From positions 272,193 to 336,192 of the forward strand of contig NZ_SNYR01000003.1 in assembly GCF_004363175.1 (NCBI RefSeq): 64,000 nt of DNA. Reading direction: 5' to 3'. A program made the translations under genes and the position numbers. Position 1 is the stretch's first letter. Every line of letters starts with the position of its first letter. This document shows, one piece after another, positions 43,032-52,803 of the stretch. This stretch comes from Maritalea mobilis (GTDB lineage Bacteria > Pseudomonadota > Alphaproteobacteria > Rhizobiales > Devosiaceae). Under the pieces are notes generated by a model. It saw only the letters and a list, made by a program, of their open reading frames with translations, ran no database searches and was not told the DNA's origin.

Positions 43032-45650
43032 ATGACTTCGGAACGTTACAACCCGCGTGAAAGCGAACCGCATTGGCAAAAAGTTTGGAACGAAAACCAA
43101 AGCTTCGCCCTAAATGAGGAAAGCGAAAAGCCGAAATATTACGTCCTTGAGATGTTTCCTTACCCATCAGGTCGTTGCCATGTTGGCCACGCGCGGAACT
43201 ATACAATGGGTGATGTAATTGCCCGGTTCAAACGCGCCAAAGGCTTTAATGTTTTGCACCCGATGGGATGGGACGCGTTCGGCATGCCAGCTGAAAATGC
43301 GGCCATGCAAAACAACGCCCACCCGAAAGAATGGACCTATAAAAATATCGAGTCCATGAAAGAGCAATTGATCTCTTTGGGCTTGAGCTTGGATTGGTCA
43401 CGCGAATTCGCAACTTGCGATCCTGAATATTATCACCAGCAGCAAAAATTGTTCTTGGACTTTTTGAGCAAAGGTTTGGTTTATCGCAAAAGCTCTAAAG
43501 TGAATTGGGACCCAGTGGACCAAACAGTTTTGGCCAACGAGCAAGTGATCGATGGTCGCGGCTGGCGTTCTGGCGCATTGGTAGAGCAAAAAGAACTGAC
43601 CCAATGGTTCTTCAAGATCACAGATTTTGCAGAAGACTTGTTAGACGAAATCGCCAACCTTGAGGGCTGGCCGGAAAAAGTGCGCTTGATGCAGTCTAAC
43701 TGGATTGGCAAATCTGAAGGTTTGTTGGTGCGCTGGGCGTTGGATGAACACACCGCACCTGAAGGCCATTCAGAGTTGGAAGTTTACACCACCCGCCCGG
43801 ACACAATTTTTGGTGCGTCCTTTATGGCTGTCGCCGCAGACCATCCTTTGGCCCAAGCCGCTGCAAAAGATAATCCTGAATTGCAGGCCTTCATTGAAGA
43901 ATGTCGACGCATGGGCACATCTGTCGCCGCATTGGAGACCGCAGAGAAAAAAGGCTTCAACACCGGGATTCACGTGAAACACCCGTTTGATGATAGCTGG
44001 ACCCTGCCCGTCTATGTCGCCAACTTTGTGTTGATGGACTACGGCACCGGCGCTATTTTTGGCTGCCCATCTGGCGACCAACGCGATTTGGATTTCGCCC
44101 GCAAATATGAATTGCCTGTTGTGCCCGTGGTTATGCCAAAAGACGCAGATGCCGCGAGCTTCGAGATCGGCGATGAGGCCTTCACCGATGATGGCGTGAT
44201 GATCAACTCAAAATTCTTGGACGGGATGACACCGCAAGAAGCCTTCGACGAAGTTGCTCGCCGGTTGGAAAACATCTCCATCAATAATCGCGAGCAAGGC
44301 GAGCGCAAGGTAAACTATCGTTTGCGCGATTGGGGCGTTTCACGCCAGCGCTATTGGGGCTGCCCGATTCCGATTATTCACTGCGACAATTGCGGCGTTG
44401 TGCATGTGCCAGACGATCAATTACCGGTCGAATTGCCCGATGATGTGACCTTCGACAAACCCGGAAACCCGTTGGATCATCACCCCACATGGAAACATGT
44501 GAACTGTCCGAACTGTGACAGCCCTGCCCGGCGCGAAACCGACACGATGGATACATTTGTGGATTCATCTTGGTACTTTGCGCGCTTCACCGCACCACGG
44601 GCAAAAACCCCAACGGTGCGTGACTTGGCTGACCATTGGTTGCCAGTCGATCAATATATTGGCGGCGTGGAACATGCGATCTTGCATTTGCTTTATTCTC
44701 GCTTCTTCGCCCGCGCGATGAAAGAGACAGGCCATTTGTCTGTCACCGAACCGTTCAAAGGTCTGTTCACCCAAGGCATGGTGACCCACGAAACCTATAA
44801 GTCAGAAGCAGGTGACTGGATCGCGCCAACCGAAATCGACTTGAAAGAAGAAGATGGCAAGCGCGAAGCCGTGTTGAAAGACACAGGCAAGCCAGTGAAA
44901 ATTGGCTCGATTGAAAAAATGTCCAAGTCGAAAAAGAACGTGATCGACTTGTCATCCATGTCAGAAAGCTTTGGTGCAGACGCGACTCGCTGGTTCGTAT
45001 TATCTGACTCGCCACCAGAGCGTGACGTACAATGGACCGAGTCTGGCATTGAAGGCGTGTGGCGTTTCATCCAACGCGTATGGCGTTTGGTAGACGATGC
45101 AAAACAGATTTTGGACAATGAAAATATTGGTCCAAAAGCCCAAATGGATGCGGAAGATTTGCTGAAGTCTGCGCACCGCGCCATCGATCAAGTAACCGAC
45201 GCTTACGACAATTTGCGCTTTAACCGTGCGATTGCCCAGATCTATGAATTGGCAAATGCCATTTCAAAATCTATGGCAAAGATCAAAGGCGATGCCGCAG
45301 GCGACGAGCGCAAAGGACTGAAATTTGCCATTGAGACTTTGGTGAAATTGTCCAACCCAATCGTGCCTCACTTGACCGAAACATGTTGGGCCCACCTTGG
45401 TCAGGACACATTGTTGGTGGATGAATCATGGCCAGAAGCTGACCAGAAATATTTGACCGACGACACAATCATGTTGCCAATCCAGGTTAATGGTAAAAAA
45501 CGTGCTGAATTGACCATCGCGAAAGATGCCACCAAAGCGCAAATTGAACAGGCTGCCTTGTCAGCCGAGCCAATTGCGCGCATGCTGGATGGCAACGCAC
45601 CGAAAAAGGTGATCGTGGTACCAGGTAGAATTGTAAATGTTGTTATTTAA
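43032..45650 (+). CDS. leuS: Leucyl-tRNA synthetase
   Basis: This class I aminoacyl-tRNA synthetase is 872 residues, a typical bacterial length. The HIGH-type motif is in [20 protein letters not shown] (about residues 37-56), and KMSKS is at about 629-633 ([13 protein letters not shown]). The CP1 editing domain (about 220-420) contains [20 protein letters not shown]. No T-box or leader peptide is obvious upstream. The gene runs 14 bp into lptE. The order leuS-lptE-holA is highly conserved in alphaproteobacteria. Confidence 0.98.
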   Translation: MTSERYNPRESEPHWQKVWNENQSFALNEESEKPKYYVLEMFPYPSGRCHVGHARNYTMGDVIARFKRAKGFNVLHPMGWDAFGMPAENAAMQNNAHPKEWTYKNIESMKEQLISLGLSLDWSREFATCDPEYYHQQQKLFLDFLSKGLVYRKSSKVNWDPVDQTVLANEQVIDGRGWRSGALVEQKELTQWFFKITDFAEDLLDEIANLEGWPEKVRLMQSNWIGKSEGLLVRWALDEHTAPEGHSELEVYTTRPDTIFGASFMAVAADHPLAQAAAKDNPELQAFIEECRRMGTSVAALETAEKKGFNTGIHVKHPFDDSWTLPVYVANFVLMDYGTGAIFGCPSGDQRDLDFARKYELPVVPVVMPKDADAASFEIGDEAFTDDGVMINSKFLDGMTPQEAFDEVARRLENISINNREQGERKVNYRLRDWGVSRQRYWGCPIPIIHCDNCGVVHVPDDQLPVELPDDVTFDKPGNPLDHHPTWKHVNCPNCDSPARRETDTMDTFVDSSWYFARFTAPRAKTPTVRDLADHWLPVDQYIGGVEHAILHLLYSRFFARAMKETGHLSVTEPFKGLFTQGMVTHETYKSEAGDWIAPTEIDLKEEDGKREAVLKDTGKPVKIGSIEKMSKSKKNVIDLSSMSESFGADATRWFVLSDSPPERDVQWTESGIEGVWRFIQRVWRLVDDAKQILDNENIGPKAQMDAEDLLKSAHRAIDQVTDAYDNLRFNRAIAQIYELANAISKSMAKIKGDAAGDERKGLKFAIETLVKLSNPIVPHLTETCWAHLGQDTLLVDESWPEADQKYLTDDTIMLPIQVNGKKRAELTIAKDATKAQIEQAALSAEPIARMLDGNAPKKVIVVPGRIVNVVI

Positions 45651-46140
45651 ACCATTTAAACTTGCCGCCTTGGCGGGTCTAACTGCCACTTTACTGGCCG
45701 GCTGCACTTTGCAACCGGCCTATCAAGGCGCAACTGCTGGCAAAAAAGACTTCGATTTAACCTATGCCGAAGCAGACACGCGGCTGGAGCAAGTGATTTT
45801 CCAAAAAATCCGCTTCGACCTCGGCCAAGAAACGGGCGCAACTTATAAGTTGGACCTAAGTGCTGGTGCCAGCGCACGGGCCTTGTTTAAAGCTGGCTCG
45901 CAATTTGCGCGCAATGAAAAAGAGATGAAAGTCACCATCTCCTATCAGCTCATTCAGCAAGATAGTGAAGAAACAGTGCTTTCTGGCTCACGCTTTGCCA
46001 CGGCCACCTATCAAACATCTGGTCAGTTGGTTGCTGACAAAGCAGCCGCGCAAGATGCTGAACATCGCGCAGGCGAAGCCGCTGCCAAACTGGTGGAAAT
46101 TGATTTGTTGCAGTTTTTCAATGAGGCACCAACGCAGTGA
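45637..46140 (+). CDS. lptE: LPS-assembly lipoprotein LptE
   Basis: This 167-residue outer-membrane lipoprotein plugs the LptD barrel. The signal peptide ends with the lipobox LLAGC (Cys23), followed by [12 protein letters not shown], the usual start of mature alphaproteobacterial LptE. The rest is poorly conserved; the call rests on lipobox, length and position between leuS (14-bp overlap) and holA (4-bp overlap). Confidence 0.87.
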   Translation: MLLFKPFKLAALAGLTATLLAGCTLQPAYQGATAGKKDFDLTYAEADTRLEQVIFQKIRFDLGQETGATYKLDLSAGASARALFKAGSQFARNEKEMKVTISYQLIQQDSEETVLSGSRFATATYQTSGQLVADKAAAQDAEHRAGEAAAKLVEIDLLQFFNEAPTQ

Positions 46141-47159
46141 CGGCCTTAAAAGCACGTGACGTTCCCGGCTTTTTAAACAAGCCCAACCTGAAATCCGGCA
46201 TTATTTTGATTTACGGACCGGATGCAGGTCGTGTGCGTGAAACAACAGACCAGCTGCAAAAGCATTTTCAGGGCAAAGATGCCGACCCCATGAATCTGAT
46301 CAGCCTGCAATTTGCTGATTTGGACAATCCTGATGCGACCATCGAAACCGAAGCAAACACCAGCTCCATGTTTGGTGGACAACGCATTGTGCGGGTCCGC
46401 GGCGCCACAAATGCGGTAGCTCCAACCTTGGAACGCCTCGCCGCCGAGGATGTTCCTTCCATTTTATTGGTTGAAGCGGGCAACCTCACGCCAAAAGACA
46501 ATTTGCGCAAAGTGATGGAGAAAGCCAAATCGGCCCGCGCCCTGCCCTGCTTTGCCGACGATGCCCGCAGTTTAGACCAACTGATGCGCGAGATGTTTCG
46601 CGACAATCAGGTTCAAATTGATAATGACGCACTACAGGCATTGAAAGATCAGCTGGGTAACGACCGTCAAATCACCCGGTCTGAAGTTGAAAAACTAATT
46701 CTTTATGCCGCCCATAGCAAAAAAGTCACCCTTGACGATGTGATAACCCTGTGCGGCGACAATGCCATGTTGGCTCTAGATGAAATTATCGACAGCGCAG
46801 GCACGGGCCATGTGCAGAAACTGGACCAGGCTCTCGCCCGGGCATTTGATAGCGGCATTCATTCTTCCGCCATTCTCACAAGATCACTCATGCATTTCAC
46901 GTGGCTGCGCACGCAGCGCACAAAAATGGAAGAAGGCGCCTCGCTGGAGCAACTGGTGAACAGCGCACGACCGCCCATCCACTTTTCCCGCAAAGCAAAA
47001 GTACAAACACAAATCAGAACATGGTCATACGGCAACCTCGCTACGGCCTGTACCCGCATTTATGATGCAATTGCGCAAACGCGGAAAAACGCAGCTTTGG
47101 ATATTGCCCATACACGGCAAGCCCTGCTGGCCATTGCAACTATAGCGGCTCGACACTAA
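46137..47159 (+). CDS. holA: DNA polymerase III subunit delta
   Basis: This 340-residue clamp-loader subunit opens the beta clamp. It has a GTG start (46137) overlapping the lptE stop. The N-terminal region has IILIYGPDAGRVRETTDQLQ, a degenerate AAA+ P-loop that binds no ATP, and the central and C-terminal domains are typical helical collar parts, including HTRQALLAIATIAAR. It is followed by an imperfect parS-like palindrome at 47168-47184. Confidence 0.93.
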   Translation: MTALKARDVPGFLNKPNLKSGIILIYGPDAGRVRETTDQLQKHFQGKDADPMNLISLQFADLDNPDATIETEANTSSMFGGQRIVRVRGATNAVAPTLERLAAEDVPSILLVEAGNLTPKDNLRKVMEKAKSARALPCFADDARSLDQLMREMFRDNQVQIDNDALQALKDQLGNDRQITRSEVEKLILYAAHSKKVTLDDVITLCGDNAMLALDEIIDSAGTGHVQKLDQALARAFDSGIHSSAILTRSLMHFTWLRTQRTKMEEGASLEQLVNSARPPIHFSRKAKVQTQIRTWSYGNLATACTRIYDAIAQTRKNAALDIAHTRQALLAIATIAARH

Positions 47160-47313
47160 TTTTTAGATGATTCACGTGAAATCATCCTAAAATGACCGTT
47201 TTTGATGCAATTCTCTCGTCACCTTCAGCGTGCAATGGCCCGACTTTTACACCTGAAGGCGACCACAGAAACGCACAAAAATCCAAATTTTCGCTGTTTC
47301 ACGAAGAAACTAT

Positions 47314-47484
47314 TCACTCTTTGATCCAACTTTTACTGATGTGATTGATCTCCTCGCGGCGCAATCCAATATCCGCCAACTGACGGTCACTTTTTCGATC
47401 CAACTCAAATTTTAGCCGCGCAGCTCGCACATAACGAAATAACCAATTGAACGATCCAAGAATTCCTCTTCTTGCCAACATGGC
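47314..47484 (-). CDS. DUF1127 domain-containing small protein
   Basis: This small basic protein is about 56 residues from ATG 47484; an ATG at 47502 adds six. The family core is LKFELDRKSDRQLADIGLRR EEINHI, broken here by a space because it exceeds 20 residues. DUF1127 proteins bind RNA or affect phosphate and carbon metabolism in some alphaproteobacteria and are often stress-induced. GGAG lies 8 nt upstream of ATG 47484. It is divergent from a LysR regulator, which might control it; this is inference. Confidence 0.78.
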   Translation of the reverse strand, partial: AMLARRGILGSFNWLFRYVRAARLKFELDRKSDRQLADIGLRREEINHISKSWIKE

Positions 47485-47584
47485 CACATCTCCATTTTTC
47501 ATTTATGATAGGAATGAGACCATATCCGGTGGAAATACGGTCAATATAGCGCTGATTTCGCAAATCAATTTGCAAGAATGAAAA

Positions 47585-48463
47585 ATGAAGATCGATTGGA
47601 ACAATATAAGATTGTTTGTGGCTGTCGCTGAGGCTGGCGGCCTCACGGGCGCATCTACAAAAACAGGCATCAGCCCGGCAACGCTTGGCCGACACATCAA
47701 CGCGCTTGAAGAACTTGTTGGCAATCCCCTATTTCGCCGTTCTCCACGTGGCTATCAACTCACCGAGTTGGGCGAAGATCTTCTGGCCCATGCGCAAAAC
47801 GTCTCAAAATCCATGTCCGCGCTGCAAAGTTGGAGCGAACAGCTCAATGTAAAACCAACTGTACGCATATCAGCGGGCCCTTGGACCTCCTCTTTCCTGG
47901 CGCAGCACATGCATCAGCTCTGGCAAGAAGAACCAAACTTCAAGATTGAATTGGTCACCGGTATAGAACGCGTCGACATCGGCCATCGCCACGCCGAAAT
48001 TGGCATTCGAAATGCCAGACCACAGGAACAATGGTTGGCCGGACGCAAAGTCGGCATTGTGAATTATGCGCTTTATGGAAAAGCTGGCAGCCCGGAAAAA
48101 ATCAGAAGCCGCTTCATTGGTGCCAACGGCCCACTGACCAATGCACGCTCGGCCTTATGGATGAACGAGCATTATTCAACTCAAATTGTTGTACATGCGA
48201 GTGATTCACTCAGCATTCGCGAATTGGCCGCGGCGGGGTTGGGGCAAGCTATGTTGCCCTGTTTTATCGGTGATGATGACCCACGCTTGGTGCGGACAAG
48301 TACCGCAATTGACGATTTGCAGACGGAGCATTGGCTCGTCATGCATCATGAAGAGCGCCATCGCCCCATCATACGCAAAGTCGCTGATCGGCTGGCTAAT
48401 TTGCTACAAAATCACCAAGATCGGTTTGCTGGCACAAAAAAAGACGGGCCAGAGCCCGTCTAA
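47585..48463 (+). CDS. LysR family transcriptional regulator
   Basis: This 292-residue LTTR has an N-terminal winged HTH (NNIRLFVAVAEAGGLTGAST, then SPATLGRHINALEELVGNPL) and an effector domain from about residue 90. It is divergent from the DUF1127 gene. The last codons overlap a terminator (48436-48460) that serves the leftward parB operon. The inducer is unknown. Confidence 0.9.
   Translation: MKIDWNNIRLFVAVAEAGGLTGASTKTGISPATLGRHINALEELVGNPLFRRSPRGYQLTELGEDLLAHAQNVSKSMSALQSWSEQLNVKPTVRISAGPWTSSFLAQHMHQLWQEEPNFKIELVTGIERVDIGHRHAEIGIRNARPQEQWLAGRKVGIVNYALYGKAGSPEKIRSRFIGANGPLTNARSALWMNEHYSTQIVVHASDSLSIRELAAAGLGQAMLPCFIGDDDPRLVRTSTAIDDLQTEHWLVMHHEERHRPIIRKVADRLANLLQNHQDRFAGTKKDGPEPV
48436..48460 (-). 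terminator. Terminator of the parAB operon, inside lysR
   Basis: The minus-strand stem GACGGGC/GCCCGTC (loop TCTG) is followed by TTTTTTT. It lies 27 nt downstream of the parB stop and within the convergent lysR coding end. Confidence 0.82.
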
Positions 48464-48487
48464 TTCACTTAAATCTTGTTAAATGGC

Positions 48488-49378
48488 TTAGCCATTACGC
48501 TGCAAACGCGAACACACATCGTCCAATTGATCGAGCGTCCGGTATTTGATCTCAATCTTGCCACCACGCTCTTTATGGTCGATCGACACTTTCAAGCCTA
48601 AGCGATCAGACAATTCCTTTTCCAAGGCCAATGTGTCTGAATCTTTTTGTTTGCGTTTCGTTGCAGCACTGCTCGCACCTTCTTCATCTGCACGCGCCTG
48701 CTTCTGCACCAGATTCTCAGCTTCACGGACACTAAGTCCACCTTCAACGATCCGTTGGGCAAGTGCCGCAGGATCTTTCGCTGTGATCAAAGCACGCGCA
48801 TGGCCTGCTGATAGAGCGCCATCGGCCACGTAGCCTTGCACGCTCTCTGGCAGCTTCATCAAACGCAATGTGTTCGCCACATGCGAACGGCTTTTGCCGA
48901 TCACTTGCGCCAAATCATTCTGCGTATAACCGAATTGCTGCATCAATTGATCGTAACCTCTTGATTCTTCAAGAGGATTTAGATCAGCACGCTGAACGTT
49001 CTCAATGATCGCCAATTCAAGCGCTTCACGGTCATCCAGTTCGCGGATAATAACAGGCACTTCATGCAAGCCAGCACGCTGTGCCGCGCGCCAACGGCGC
49101 TCACCAGCCACCAATTCATATTGATCCGGCTCTACCTTGCTCGGGCGCACCAGGATCGGCTGCATAATGCCCTTTTCCCGGATCGAATTGGTCAGATCTT
49201 CCAATTCTTCTGCCGAAAAGTGACGGCGCGGGTTGTTTGGGCTGGCGACAATAAATTCAACCGGCAATCGACGAATGCCTGAGCTATCTGCATGGCGCGG
49301 CGCATCCATTGGCGGTGTATCGCCAATCAAAGCTGCCAAACCACGTCCCAACCGACTATTTGAATTTTTCTCATTCAT
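48488..49378 (-). CDS. parB: Chromosome partitioning protein ParB
   Basis: This 296-residue CTP-dependent DNA clamp loads at parS. The N-terminal domain carries the CTP-binding motifs GERRWRAAQRAGLHEVPVII and ELAIIENVQRADLNPLEESR, followed by the HTH (YTQNDLAQVIGKSRSHVANT). The C-terminal dimerisation region ends IEIKYRTLDQLDDVC. It follows parA by 11 bp. Perfect and near-perfect parS sites lie upstream of it, in rsmG, mnmG/mnmE and their gap. Confidence 0.97.
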   Translation of the reverse strand: MNEKNSNSRLGRGLAALIGDTPPMDAPRHADSSGIRRLPVEFIVASPNNPRRHFSAEELEDLTNSIREKGIMQPILVRPSKVEPDQYELVAGERRWRAAQRAGLHEVPVIIRELDDREALELAIIENVQRADLNPLEESRGYDQLMQQFGYTQNDLAQVIGKSRSHVANTLRLMKLPESVQGYVADGALSAGHARALITAKDPAALAQRIVEGGLSVREAENLVQKQARADEEGASSAATKRKQKDSDTLALEKELSDRLGLKVSIDHKERGGKIEIKYRTLDQLDDVCSRLQRNG

Positions 49379-49389
49379 CGCTTTAACCC

Positions 49390-50190
49390 TTATGCCGCCT
49401 TCAACCGGCGCTCACGCTTAATCACTTCGGTGGCCAACCGCAAATAGGCCTGAGAACCCGCACAGCGCAAATCATAAAGCAGCGCTGGTTTTCCATATGA
49501 TGGCGCTTCTGACAGCCGCACATTACGCGGAATTACCGTGTCATAGACAAGTTCGCCCAAATGTTCGCGCACATCGTCCAAAACCTGCATCGACAAATTA
49601 TTGCGCTTGTCAAACATGGTCATGATCACGCCCTGAACATATAGTCCAGGATTTAGGTTCGTCTTAATTTGTTCAATAGTTTGAAGCAGTTGGCTCAAAC
49701 CCTCGAGTGCGAAAAACTCGCACTGCATCGGCACCAAAACCGCATCTGCTGCGGCAAGTGCGTTAATCGTCAATAGGTTAAGCGACGGCGGACAATCAAC
49801 CAGAATATAGGTAATCGGCTTACCTTCATGATAGAGGCTGCCAGCATTTTCCAAAGCATTACGCAAACGGAAAGCGCGATCACCCTTCTCCGCAATGGCC
49901 AACTCAAGCCCTAACAGATCCATTGTGGAAGGCACAATCGCAACATTTGGCACATTGGTGTGCACAATTGCGTTTTCCAACTCAACTTCACCTGTCATCA
50001 GATCATAGGCAGAATATTGGCGCGTGCTGCGCTCAACGCCAATACCAGTACTGGCGTTACCCTGCGGATCAATATCCACGATCAAAACACGTTCGCCAAT
50101 CGCGGCCAAAGCCGTTGCCAAATTGATAGCTGTCGTGGTTTTACCCACTCCACCCTTTTGGTTCGCTAAAGTCAGAATACGCGGCCGCAT
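49390..50190 (-). CDS. parA: Chromosome partitioning ATPase ParA
   Basis: This 266-residue Walker-type ATPase forms the nucleoid gradient that moves ParB-parS complexes. The deviant Walker A is ANQKGGVGKTTTAINLATAL (about residues 8-27), with DIDPQGNASTGIG and LVDCPPSLNLLT (Walker B). The C-terminal regions are typical. It lies 24 bp after rsmG and 11 bp before parB. Confidence 0.97.
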   Translation of the reverse strand: MRPRILTLANQKGGVGKTTTAINLATALAAIGERVLIVDIDPQGNASTGIGVERSTRQYSAYDLMTGEVELENAIVHTNVPNVAIVPSTMDLLGLELAIAEKGDRAFRLRNALENAGSLYHEGKPITYILVDCPPSLNLLTINALAAADAVLVPMQCEFFALEGLSQLLQTIEQIKTNLNPGLYVQGVIMTMFDKRNNLSMQVLDDVREHLGELVYDTVIPRNVRLSEAPSYGKPALLYDLRCAGSQAYLRLATEVIKRERRLKAA

Positions 50191-50214
50191 CGACGCCTCC
50201 TGTCAATAATGACC

Positions 50215-50868
50215 CTATTTCTGCGCTAAATCGCGTAATTCAACGATGGCTGCGTCTTCAAGGGTCTTACTTTCCACTGTGGAATAAGTATAGCGCCAAT
50301 TCTGCAAAGATTCTTCAATTTCTTTCTTATATCCCCGGCCTTTTTGGAAAAGACCCACAGAATTTTGCTGCCAAAGCGGATAGATATAGCCACAAATATC
50401 ATCTAAAGATGCAAAAGCACGCGCGGTAAAAACATCAATATGCCCGATTTCCGGGCTTTTCAGCGACTCAGCACGTTCGGTATGTACAATCGCATTTAAT
50501 TCAAGTTCGCGCACGATCTGCCGCAAGAAAGAACCTTTACGCCCATTGGATTCAACCATATGAACAACGATTTTTCGCTTCTTTAAAGCAATCGCCAAGG
50601 GAATCGCAGGAAATCCACCCCCGCTGCCCATATCGAGAATCACCTTAGAATCGCTGGGAATCATTGGGATAAGTTGCAGGCAGTCCAAGAAATGTCTTGA
50701 CCAAATTTCTGACAGTGTTTCACGTGAAACAAGATTTTTGATCTTCTGCCATTTCGCGAGCTGCACCTCATAAAATTGCAGTGCGCCAACGACCTGCGTC
50801 ACGTCAGATGGCTCAAATCCATCTATGGCAGAAAGATAATCGGCAACCAAAGCTTGATCGGAACTCAT
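50215..50868 (-). CDS. rsmG: 16S rRNA (guanine-527-N7)-methyltransferase RsmG (GidB)
   Basis: This 217-residue SAM-dependent enzyme modifies G527 of 16S rRNA. The SAM motif is [18 protein letters not shown] at about residues 74-91. The preceding [20 protein letters not shown] is conserved; its first codons contain a perfect parS site (50716-50731). Loss of RsmG gives low-level streptomycin resistance in other bacteria. It overlaps mnmG by 4 bp. Confidence 0.96.
   Translation of the reverse strand: MSSDQALVADYLSAIDGFEPSDVTQVVGALQFYEVQLAKWQKIKNLVSRETLSEIWSRHFLDCLQLIPMIPSDSKVILDMGSGGGFPAIPLAIALKKRKIVVHMVESNGRKGSFLRQIVRELELNAIVHTERAESLKSPEIGHIDVFTARAFASLDDICGYIYPLWQQNSVGLFQKGRGYKKEIEESLQNWRYTYSTVESKTLEDAAIVELRDLAQK
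50716..50731. promoter_or_regulatory. parS site, perfect, in rsmG
   Basis: TGTTTCACGTGAAACA is identical to the consensus ParB-binding site. It lies inside rsmG, about 1.3 kb from parB. Confidence 0.95.
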
Positions 50869-52748
50869 GCATCAGTTCCAGTCTTCTTCACCAAATAACC
50901 GCGTTTGATCACGGCTAAAATCAAAGTAATGGCCGCAGGCGTTATGCCTTCAATCTTTTGCGCATGAGCAATTGTCTTCGGCCGTGCCGCGTTGAGCTTC
51001 TGACGCATCTCACCAGAAAGACCCGATAATTGCTCATAATCCATCCATTCAGGAATAGTGCGCTTTTCATCACGCTGCATGGCCTCGACGTCAGCTTGCT
51101 GCCGATCTAGATACACCGCATATTGCGCATCAACACTCACCTGCTCAACAACTTTATCATCCAGTTGGCTTAGCTCCGGCCAGATATTTTTCAACTCGTC
51201 AAAACCTATGTTGGGATAAGACAGTAGATCAAAGGCCGAGCGTCGAACACCATCTGCGTTGATTTTCAATCCGTGTTTCGCGGCTTCGTTTGGCGTGATG
51301 GTTAATGATTTCATAAGAGCGCTAGCATGGTTTAGCGCATCCATCTTTGCACCAAAGGCAGCTTCCCTTTCAGCCCCTACAAGACCATAGTGTAACCCAA
51401 TAGGTGTTAAGCGCTGGTCAGCATTGTCCGCCCTGAGATGAAGGCGAAATTCCGCGCGTGAGGTAAACATGCGATAAGGCTCAGTGACACCACGTGTCAC
51501 CAAATCATCAATCATCACAGCAAGATAGCTCTGGGTACGCGACAAATGCATACCGCTCCGTCCCTTCGCGGCAAGCGCGGCATTCGCACCAGCCAGAAGG
51601 CCTTGCGCGCCCGCCTCTTCATAACCTGTGGTGCCGTTAATTTGACCTGCCAAATAAAGGCCGGGCTGCTTTTGAAGCTCCAGTTCGTGTGTTAACTCAC
51701 GTGGGTCAACATAATCATATTCTATGGCATAACCCGGTTGAATAATTTCAGCCTTTTCCAAACCTGGCAAGGCACGGATAAATTGATATTGCACATCTTC
51801 CGGTAAGCTGGTCGACAATCCGTTTGGATAGATTGTGTGATCGTCCAAACCCTCCGGCTCCAGAAAGATTTGATGGCTATCCCGATCATTGAAACGAACA
51901 ATCTTGTCTTCAATGGACGGGCAATAGCGTGGCCCTTTACTATCGATCTGACCAGAATACATCGCTGAGAGATGCAAATTATCTTCGATAATCTGATGCA
52001 TCTTTTTATCTGTCCGCGTTATATAACAAGGCACCTGCGGCACTGTGATCTCATCGGTCAACATAGAGAACGCTTCTTTCTCTTCATCCCCATGCTGAAC
52101 TTCAAGAACGTCCCAATTGATCGTGCGTCCATCCAATCGCGGCGGCGTGCCGGTTTTGAGTCGACCGAGCTGCAAGCCAAGTTTTTCTAGCCGATCAGAT
52201 AGACCAAGCACTGGTGCCTCACCCACACGGCCCGCAGGAATCTTCTTTTCGCCAAGGTGGATAAGTCCGCGCAGAAAAGTTCCGGTCGTCAAAACGACTT
52301 TTGCGCAGTTCAGAGTGTCGCCATTTCCAAGCTGAACACCAACAACTTCACCATCCTCAGTGATGATGTCGTCCACCTCACCTTCAATAACGCTGAGATT
52401 GTCCTGCGCATCAATAGCTGCTTGCATCGCTTGTTTGTATAGCTTTCGATCAGCTTGTGCACGCGGTCCACGTACCGCGGGCCCTTTACGCCGATTGAGC
52501 AAACGATATTGAATACCCGCCTGATCAGCCACACGGCCCATCAACCCATCCAGGGCGTCGATTTCGCGCACTAGATGACCTTTGCCCAATCCGCCGATAG
52601 CAGGATTGCAAGACATCTCCCCAATCTTTGCATATTGGTGGGTAACCAATGCTGTTTTGGCGCCAACACGTGCGGACGCGGCTGCAGCCTCGCAGCCCGC
52701 ATGGCCACCGCCAACAATGATCACATCAAACTGGTTTTCTTTGAGCAT
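50865..52748 (-). CDS. mnmG: tRNA uridine 5-carboxymethylaminomethyl modification enzyme MnmG (GidA)
   Basis: This 627-residue FAD/NADH enzyme, with MnmE, makes cmnm5U34 in tRNAs. The N-terminal dinucleotide motif is [20 protein letters not shown], and [20 protein letters not shown] is a family signature. The C-terminal region includes the helical domain that binds tRNA. The gap to mnmE (52749-52800) holds two parS-like sites. Confidence 0.97.
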   Translation of the reverse strand: MLKENQFDVIIVGGGHAGCEAAAASARVGAKTALVTHQYAKIGEMSCNPAIGGLGKGHLVREIDALDGLMGRVADQAGIQYRLLNRRKGPAVRGPRAQADRKLYKQAMQAAIDAQDNLSVIEGEVDDIITEDGEVVGVQLGNGDTLNCAKVVLTTGTFLRGLIHLGEKKIPAGRVGEAPVLGLSDRLEKLGLQLGRLKTGTPPRLDGRTINWDVLEVQHGDEEKEAFSMLTDEITVPQVPCYITRTDKKMHQIIEDNLHLSAMYSGQIDSKGPRYCPSIEDKIVRFNDRDSHQIFLEPEGLDDHTIYPNGLSTSLPEDVQYQFIRALPGLEKAEIIQPGYAIEYDYVDPRELTHELELQKQPGLYLAGQINGTTGYEEAGAQGLLAGANAALAAKGRSGMHLSRTQSYLAVMIDDLVTRGVTEPYRMFTSRAEFRLHLRADNADQRLTPIGLHYGLVGAEREAAFGAKMDALNHASALMKSLTITPNEAAKHGLKINADGVRRSAFDLLSYPNIGFDELKNIWPELSQLDDKVVEQVSVDAQYAVYLDRQQADVEAMQRDEKRTIPEWMDYEQLSGLSGEMRQKLNAARPKTIAHAQKIEGITPAAITLILAVIKRGYLVKKTGTDA

Positions 52749-52761
52749 GGTGATTTATCCC

Positions 52762-52777
52762 TGTTTCACGTGAATCC
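52762..52777. promoter_or_regulatory. parS-like site in the mnmG-mnmE gap
   Basis: TGTTTCACGTGAATCC differs from the parS consensus at two positions (14 and 16). Confidence 0.75.
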
Positions 52778-52787
52778 AAAACGGACA

Positions 52788-52803
52788 TGTTTCACGTGAA
52801 TCA
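52788..52803. promoter_or_regulatory. parS-like site overlapping the mnmE stop
   Basis: TGTTTCACGTGAATCA has one mismatch (position 14). It covers the mnmE stop codon. Confidence 0.85.
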
